DNA from: Fidelibacterota bacterium TCS55
GTDB taxonomy: Bacteria > Fidelibacterota > Marinisomatia > Marinisomatales > TCS55
Length of the DNA stretch: 10,709 nucleotides
NCBI GenBank assembly: GCA_905182385.1
Contig: CAJJBS010000014.1
Span: forward strand, 1-10,709
Reading direction: 5' to 3'
Every line of letters begins with the position of its first letter. Positions within the stretch are counted from its first letter, which is position 1. Shown one piece after another: positions 6,368-10,709 of this stretch. Both the position numbers and the translations under genes were made by a program. The notes under the pieces are model-generated. The model was not told the DNA's origin. It ran no database searches and saw nothing but the letters and a program-made list of their open reading frames with translations.

Positions 6368-8323
6368 ATGACAAGATTAACTTTATTTTACTTTACTAAT
6401 TGGCTAATTCTATTAGTTTATATTTTTAATAATGCACTATTTCTTAACTTAGAAAAATCTTTAAGTAATCCATTTGAAATGGAACCTTTCTTTTTTTTTA
6501 TGACATTAAATACACCTTTTTTTCTAATACTCATTATTAAAGGTGCGACTAAAGGTTTCGCTAAAATATTTAGATCTAATGAATTCAACTTTCGTTATCT
6601 AACTGTATTTTTAATTTTATTCACATTTATTTTTACAGTAATTGATGCCAAAGTGTTATCTATTTATCGTGATCATTTTAATTTAAAATTATATGGACTC
6701 TTATTTGAAGCCGGTGTGATGCAAGATATGGGTGTTCATTTATCAGATTTAATATTATTAACTTTTCAACTTTTAATAACTATTCTATGGATTATTTTTT
6801 CACTAAAAGTTTCAATTTGGTTTTATAGCAAATATCTCGCCCTTATACCTAATTTTATTACAAATAACTTTTACCAAATTTTTAAAATATTAGTTATTTT
6901 ATCTCTAATTGAAAAAGTATTCTTTTCATACTTTTATTATACTGAACGTGAAGATACATTAACAAATTGGAACTCAATTCCTTCTTATACTGTTCTACGT
7001 ATGAGTAAAGTTTGGAAACCAATACTCAATGCACCATCAAAAGCTGAAAAAGCTGCTGCAAAAATTACATGGGATTTTGAGTCAGACTTTCTTGACTCTC
7101 AAAATAAACTAAGTGAGAGAATCAAGGAGATAACTGCAGATAAGAACGATGTCAATATTGTTTTTCTTGTTTTTGAAAGTCTCAGATATGATATGAATGT
7201 GCCAGAAATAATGCCAAACCTCAACTATTATAAATCAAAAGATAAGTGGATATCTAGTAAACAACATTTTAGTAACAGTAATTGTACGGGAAATGGAATC
7301 TTTGGAACACTCAGTGGTCAAACTCCTTTTTATTGGTATCCATCATATAAAAAAGAACTTCAACCTTCACCACTTTCTATATTTGACAAATTAGGATATG
7401 AAATTGATGTTTACACCACGACAGCTCTTGGATATTCAGATATGGATAAACATATTTTCACTAATGCCATAGATAATGTTTACAAATTTACAGGTTACGG
7501 TGGAGGATTAGGACATCCAATGGTTAAGCGAAGCGACCTATTTAAATGGGATCAAATTATGGTTGATGAGTTTTTGGAAAAATTTACAAATAAAACATCC
7601 AACGCACCAAATCTGAGTTATCTTTGGTTTTACTCAACGCATTATAATTATTATTTCCCAGAAGAGTTCGGAAAGTTTAAACCATACATTGATAGACATT
7701 ATCAAATATATGAAAAAGGGTTACGTGAAGAATCAGACTTGGTTTTTAATCGTTATAAAAATAGTGCCTACTTTGTCGATTCACAAATTCGCAAAATAGT
7801 TGACAGAATAGAAACCAATGGTCAAATGGAAAACACTATTATTGTTATATTAGGCGATCATGGAGAGGAATTCAATGAGTTTGGACGATTTGCACATTCA
7901 TATTCACTAAAAAATGTTCAAACTTCTACACCCTTTATAATGTATATGCCTGAAGTAAATAATATAAATTATAATATCACTAGCCATGCTGATATTATGC
8001 CAACTATAATGGACTATATTGACATCTCAATCCCTTACCAGGAAATCGTATCTGGAAAGTCATTATTAGATTATAATCCAAATTTAGATTATGCAATAAT
8101 ACAAGAGTGCGAAATAACAGAAAGACCGAAAAAATTTCTTATTGCTGATAAAGATTGGAAAATGGAATTTAGTTTATCAGGTGGAAAAATAGAATCTGGA
8201 TTATTAGAGACTATTAATGATGAAACAGTTTTTCCAGATACTGCAAGTCTATTTAAGTCTATAAAACAAACTCTTTTAAAAAAGGCTGAAAAAAACCTAG
8301 GCCATTACTCAATTCAAAACTAG
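6368..8323 (+). CDS. YejM/LtaS-like inner-membrane protein with periplasmic sulfatase-superfamily domain
   Basis: The 651-residue protein has five likely membrane helices in the first third (about 8-28, 41-58, 77-96, 126-150, 170-191). The TVIDAKVLSIYRDHFNLKLY segment (90-109) resembles the N-terminal DUF3413 domain of YejM/PbgA. The periplasmic alkaline-phosphatase/sulfatase fold follows from about 262: VFLVFESLR (E270, metal), SNCTGNGIFGTLSGQTP with probable nucleophile T307, LGDHGEEF (D497, H498), FAHSYSL (H510) and SHADIMPTIMDYI. The 'GNGIFG..SG' wording after the nucleophile is YejM-like rather than LtaS-like. All metal and nucleophile positions appear filled, so a phosphatase or phosphotransferase activity is possible; in enterobacteria YejM mainly regulates LPS synthesis. 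It is longer than E. coli YejM (586). It is flanked by glycan genes, divergent on the left, and its TAG overlaps the convergent GT9 stop. There is no Shine-Dalgarno site. Exact role uncertain. Confidence 0.85.
   Translation: MTRLTLFYFTNWLILLVYIFNNALFLNLEKSLSNPFEMEPFFFFMTLNTPFFLILIIKGATKGFAKIFRSNEFNFRYLTVFLILFTFIFTVIDAKVLSIYRDHFNLKLYGLLFEAGVMQDMGVHLSDLILLTFQLLITILWIIFSLKVSIWFYSKYLALIPNFITNNFYQIFKILVILSLIEKVFFSYFYYTEREDTLTNWNSIPSYTVLRMSKVWKPILNAPSKAEKAAAKITWDFESDFLDSQNKLSERIKEITADKNDVNIVFLVFESLRYDMNVPEIMPNLNYYKSKDKWISSKQHFSNSNCTGNGIFGTLSGQTPFYWYPSYKKELQPSPLSIFDKLGYEIDVYTTTALGYSDMDKHIFTNAIDNVYKFTGYGGGLGHPMVKRSDLFKWDQIMVDEFLEKFTNKTSNAPNLSYLWFYSTHYNYYFPEEFGKFKPYIDRHYQIYEKGLREESDLVFNRYKNSAYFVDSQIRKIVDRIETNGQMENTIIVILGDHGEEFNEFGRFAHSYSLKNVQTSTPFIMYMPEVNNINYNITSHADIMPTIMDYIDISIPYQEIVSGKSLLDYNPNLDYAIIQECEITERPKKFLIADKDWKMEFSLSGGKIESGLLETINDETVFPDTASLFKSIKQTLLKKAEKNLGHYSIQN
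8320..8323. other. Shared CTAG: stop codons of two convergent genes overlap
   Basis: The plus-strand TAG (8321-8323) of the YejM-like gene and the minus-strand TAG (8322-8320) of the GT9 gene form one palindromic CTAG. There is no space for a terminator between the genes, so each mRNA must run into the other gene's antisense, at least over the 3' end. Confidence 0.9.
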
Positions 8324-9309
8324 AGTGCAAATAGAGCATCCCAAGCTTTTTCTGGCTTAATTCTATTTAAACATAAAAGTGGCTCTTTTTTGTTATCACA
8401 ATTATTTTTTAAACACGGACTACAATATACATTTTCATTCAAATAAGTTGTTTTGGGTCCAATTGGCCCAGTAATATCAGAGTCACCAGCTCCAAACATT
8501 GAAACCGTCGGTACACCAATATTTGCTGAGATATGTCCCAAACCACTATCGGATGCAATAGCTCCATTACATTGTGAAATGAGTGCTATACTTTTCCTTA
8601 AATCATACTTACCTACTAAAGAAAAAATGTTAGGAACTTGTAATTCAGATATAATTTTTTCAGATGATTTTCGATCTTCTTTACCACCAAAAATTATAAT
8701 ATTTTTTTTTGTATTTTTTAAAAATAATAATATCTGCAGTTCAGGGATGTTCCTGGATTTAGCGACACTAAATGGAAAGAATGCAATTGGATCTTCAATA
8801 TTTAATTTAGATAATTCTATTTGTGCCCATTGCTTCTCATTCTGAGTAATTTTAATTCCTGAATGATTTTGCGATTTCATTACGAAGTCTTGATCAATTA
8901 ATAAATTTAAGTAATAATTAATTCTGTGGGTTTTATTTTTCGAACGACTAATTACTCTTGTTAACATTTGCGTTCTTCCTTGTCCTGAATAGCCAATTAT
9001 AATTGGTGTCTCAGATTTTCTAGCTATATATGCTGAACGATATGAATCAGATAATAAATAAAAAATATCAAAATCTAATGCCTTCAAACTTAGTCCTGAA
9101 TTTTTAGTCGAACGTATTCCAGAAATATCTTTCTTCTCAAATGAAATTATTTCACTGATATCTGGATGATTAGTAAAGATAGGTGAAACCCATGATTTTG
9201 ATATAGCAAAGATGACTGCATTTTTATGATGTTCCCTTAATTGATTAAAAAATGGGATTGACATAACAGCATCGCCGACCCAGCTTGGACAAAAAACGCC
9301 TATTCTCAT
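8320..9309 (-). CDS. Glycosyltransferase family 9, ADP-heptose:LPS heptosyltransferase (WaaF-like)
   Basis: This 329-residue GT-B enzyme is of the family that adds L,D-heptose from ADP-heptose to the LPS inner core on the cytoplasmic face. Visible motifs: RIGVFCPSWVGDAVMSIPFF (2-21) with the GDAVM loop, FFPFSVAKSRNIP (178-190) with the nucleotide-side Lys K184, and ASDSGLGHISANIGVPTVSM (252-271) with H259. The four-Cys tail CSPCLKNNC...C (296, 299, 304, 313) is seen in WaaF proteins. WaaF usually has a 'G.EFGPAKRWP' stretch at the acceptor-nucleotide region; here it is more diverged (FSVAKSRNIP), so the sugar may differ. The ATG overlaps the CDP-glycerol transferase-family stop (ATGA), and the stop shares CTAG with the YejM-like gene. 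Last gene of the minus-strand glycan operon. Family sure, donor sugar not. Confidence 0.9.
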   Translation of the reverse strand: MRIGVFCPSWVGDAVMSIPFFNQLREHHKNAVIFAISKSWVSPIFTNHPDISEIISFEKKDISGIRSTKNSGLSLKALDFDIFYLLSDSYRSAYIARKSETPIIIGYSGQGRTQMLTRVISRSKNKTHRINYYLNLLIDQDFVMKSQNHSGIKITQNEKQWAQIELSKLNIEDPIAFFPFSVAKSRNIPELQILLFLKNTKKNIIIFGGKEDRKSSEKIISELQVPNIFSLVGKYDLRKSIALISQCNGAIASDSGLGHISANIGVPTVSMFGAGDSDITGPIGPKTTYLNENVYCSPCLKNNCDNKKEPLLCLNRIKPEKAWDALFAL

Positions 9310-10394
9310 TTATTATTATCTATTATTTTTTTTTCTATAGCATCAAGCAAGCGAATCGATGCTTTTCCATCAACACTATATAAATATTCTATCTGAGCTC
9401 TTAATCTTTCTTGCTCAAGGTCTAAAGGATATTCTAATCCATGATAGACTAAAGATGTTAAATCTTCAGGGTTACTTAATCTAAAAGTAAAGTCAACCCC
9501 CTCCATTCTTTCTATATCCATTTTTTTTAAAAATCTTTTATTAAATATTTGATCTTTAGTTCTAAGATTAAAGCAATCAGCCATAATTATAGGCCGATTC
9601 AAATATAAATATTCAAAAATTGTTGATGAGATATCAGAAATAAGCAAATCTGAAATTCTGTAAAATGGAATAATATTAAATTCTTCAGGAGGGACTAAAT
9701 AGATATTTTCAAATTTTTCACTTAACTCCATAATAGATTTACTTTGATAAAGATATCTTTCCTGATGCCAACTAAAATTATGGAGCTTTATAATTAAATT
9801 ATTTTCATAGCTAATATTTCCAAGTATAGGTAATAATTGATCCAAAGAAGTAGGATAAAAACTTGGAGCATATAATACTGTTTTTCGGTTTGCTTTCAAA
9901 CCCATAGAATCAAGATCTAAAATATTTTCTGATTTAACTAAGGGGTCACATTTTGTAAAACCAGTAAGAGTTAGGTTTTGATGGCCATGATTTTTAAGCT
10001 CTAAAAATCTAGATTTTGACTCAACCGAGCGTAAATTGATTCTATTATCAATATCATTATAATAAGATTGCTTAAGTCCAATTCCATGATAGACCATCAC
10101 AGCTAAAGTATCATTATTTACGATATTATTAAGTTCTCCAACATTGCCCACAATTATAATATCAAATTTTTCATCTTTTATTATTTTAACTCTTTCATTT
10201 TCATTTTCTGATATGATTATTTTTACATTTATTTTTTTTATAGCATTAATAAAGATATGTTTTTCATCTTTAGGCATAATAGCTGGAATAGAAACATATA
10301 TATCATATTCCTTTCGTTTTTTCATAACATCTATAATAGGTATAAAATTAGGTAAGTAATAAAGATGATGATTTTCAAATAGAACTTTGAGCAT
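9306..10394 (-). CDS. CDP-glycerol glycerophosphotransferase family protein (TagB/TagF-like)
   Basis: This 362-residue protein of the Glyphos_transf family (PF04464) transfers phospho-polyol units, in known members glycerol phosphate from CDP-glycerol, to a membrane-bound acceptor. It has the GT-B pattern: MVYHGIGLKQSYY (100-112) with the HG pair, TGFTKCDPL (144-152), TVLYAPSFYPTS (172-183), IIKLHNF (201-207), DLLISDISSTIFEYLYLNRP (249-268) with the SDISS element and E261, and the terminal DGKASIRLLDAI (342-353). It lacks the N-terminal glycosyltransferase extension of long TagF proteins and is in the size range of TagB/TarB or of Gram-negative capsule enzymes. It is 11 nt behind the GT4 stop and overlaps GT9 by 4 nt, so it is co-transcribed with them. 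In Gram-negative bacteria members decorate capsules or O-antigens, which fits the neighbours. The substrate is inferred. Confidence 0.85.
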   Translation of the reverse strand: MLKVLFENHHLYYLPNFIPIIDVMKKRKEYDIYVSIPAIMPKDEKHIFINAIKKINVKIIISENENERVKIIKDEKFDIIIVGNVGELNNIVNNDTLAVMVYHGIGLKQSYYNDIDNRINLRSVESKSRFLELKNHGHQNLTLTGFTKCDPLVKSENILDLDSMGLKANRKTVLYAPSFYPTSLDQLLPILGNISYENNLIIKLHNFSWHQERYLYQSKSIMELSEKFENIYLVPPEEFNIIPFYRISDLLISDISSTIFEYLYLNRPIIMADCFNLRTKDQIFNKRFLKKMDIERMEGVDFTFRLSNPEDLTSLVYHGLEYPLDLEQERLRAQIEYLYSVDGKASIRLLDAIEKKIIDNNK

Positions 10395-10405
10395 CTTATT
10401 TTAAC

Positions 10406-10709
10406 TTATCTAAATTCAAAATTAATTTGACTATAAAAATAAGATTCAAGTTGATCTAACATTTGAGGCAAAGTAAAGTTTCTAGCAATATGCTCTCTAG
10501 CAGCTACTCCCCAACTTTGAATCTCTTCACAACCATGATTCTCGACAGCAAACTTAATTGCATTACAAATTATATCTATATTTAATGAATCTAATAGATA
10601 TCCCGTTTTTCTATGATGAATTAACTCAGATACTCCATTTACATTAGAAGCTATCACAGGCTTACCTAAGGCCATACTCTCCATTGCAACATTCGGCATA
10701 CCTTCATGA
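10406..10709 (-). CDS. Glycosyltransferase family 4, C-terminal part (5' end beyond window)
   Basis: The frame runs without a stop from the right window edge to TAA at 10406 (about 100 residues, partial). The visible start is the characteristic EX7E donor-site motif: EGMPNVAMESMALGKPVIAS, the first Glu lying at 10703-10705, upstream of the in-window ATG at 10699, which is therefore internal. It continues GVSELIHHRKTGYLLD, the usual nucleotide-sugar binding continuation of GT4 retaining enzymes, and closes with the terminal helices. It is the upstream gene of the operon with the CDP-glycerol transferase-family and GT9 genes. The sugar specificity cannot be inferred. Confidence 0.85.
   Translation of the reverse strand, partial: HEGMPNVAMESMALGKPVIASNVNGVSELIHHRKTGYLLDSLNIDIICNAIKFAVENHGCEEIQSWGVAAREHIARNFTLPQMLDQLESYFYSQINFEFR

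Noticed and set aside
8453..8845. 130-codon plus-strand ORF opposite the GT9 gene
   Set aside because: Although long, it is a reverse-frame reading of conserved GT9 motifs and has no family likeness.
10144..10359. Plus-strand hydrophobic ORF opposite the TagB/F-like gene
   Set aside because: Its hydrophobicity arises from reading A-rich Lys/Asn/Glu codons backwards; the minus-strand gene is well supported.

Overview
This is an AT-rich stretch of a bacterial chromosome, almost fully coding, with no RNA gene, CRISPR array or insertion sequence that I can see. The GT9 heptosyltransferase-like and YejM-like genes and a lipobox protein with beta-barrel-like character point to a Gram-negative (diderm) cell. 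The type I (eukaryote-like) citrate synthase, AT richness and near absence of Shine-Dalgarno sites would fit the FCB group (Bacteroidota or Marinimicrobia-like marine bacteria), but this placement is inference and not proven here.

Left block (1-5287, all minus strand, so read right to left): a type I citrate synthase comes first. Behind it, tightly packed or overlapping, are a small outer-membrane-type lipoprotein, an unrecognised 293-residue helical protein, an MBL-fold hydrolase with all metal ligands, a DUF309 protein and a degenerate receiver-like protein. After a 183-nt gap come a three-helix small membrane protein and, overlapping it by 4 nt, a class V aminotransferase-like gene. The last gene is remarkable: its N-terminal strand runs directly into the C-terminal domain, so the central PLP-binding part is missing although the frame is open.

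Right block (5370-10709): a surface-glycan or envelope region. A LicC-like sugar/choline-type nucleotidyltransferase (minus) is divergent from a five-helix YejM/LtaS-like membrane sulfatase-superfamily protein (plus). The latter meets, tail to tail with a shared CTAG, a minus-strand glycosyltransferase operon: GT4 (cut by the window edge), a CDP-glycerol glycerophosphotransferase-family protein and a GT9 heptosyltransferase. Together these could build and phospho-decorate LPS or another surface polymer: the nucleotidyltransferase would supply a CDP-linked donor, the TagB/TagF-like protein would transfer phospho-polyol units, GT4 and GT9 would extend the glycan, and the YejM-like protein would act on the periplasmic side. 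That joint role is inferred from family membership and proximity.

Non-coding parts: 699-881 (nothing firm), 5288-5544 (an 8-bp tandem repeat upstream of citrate synthase and a doubtful 48-codon ORF) and 6274-6367 (a divergent promoter region).
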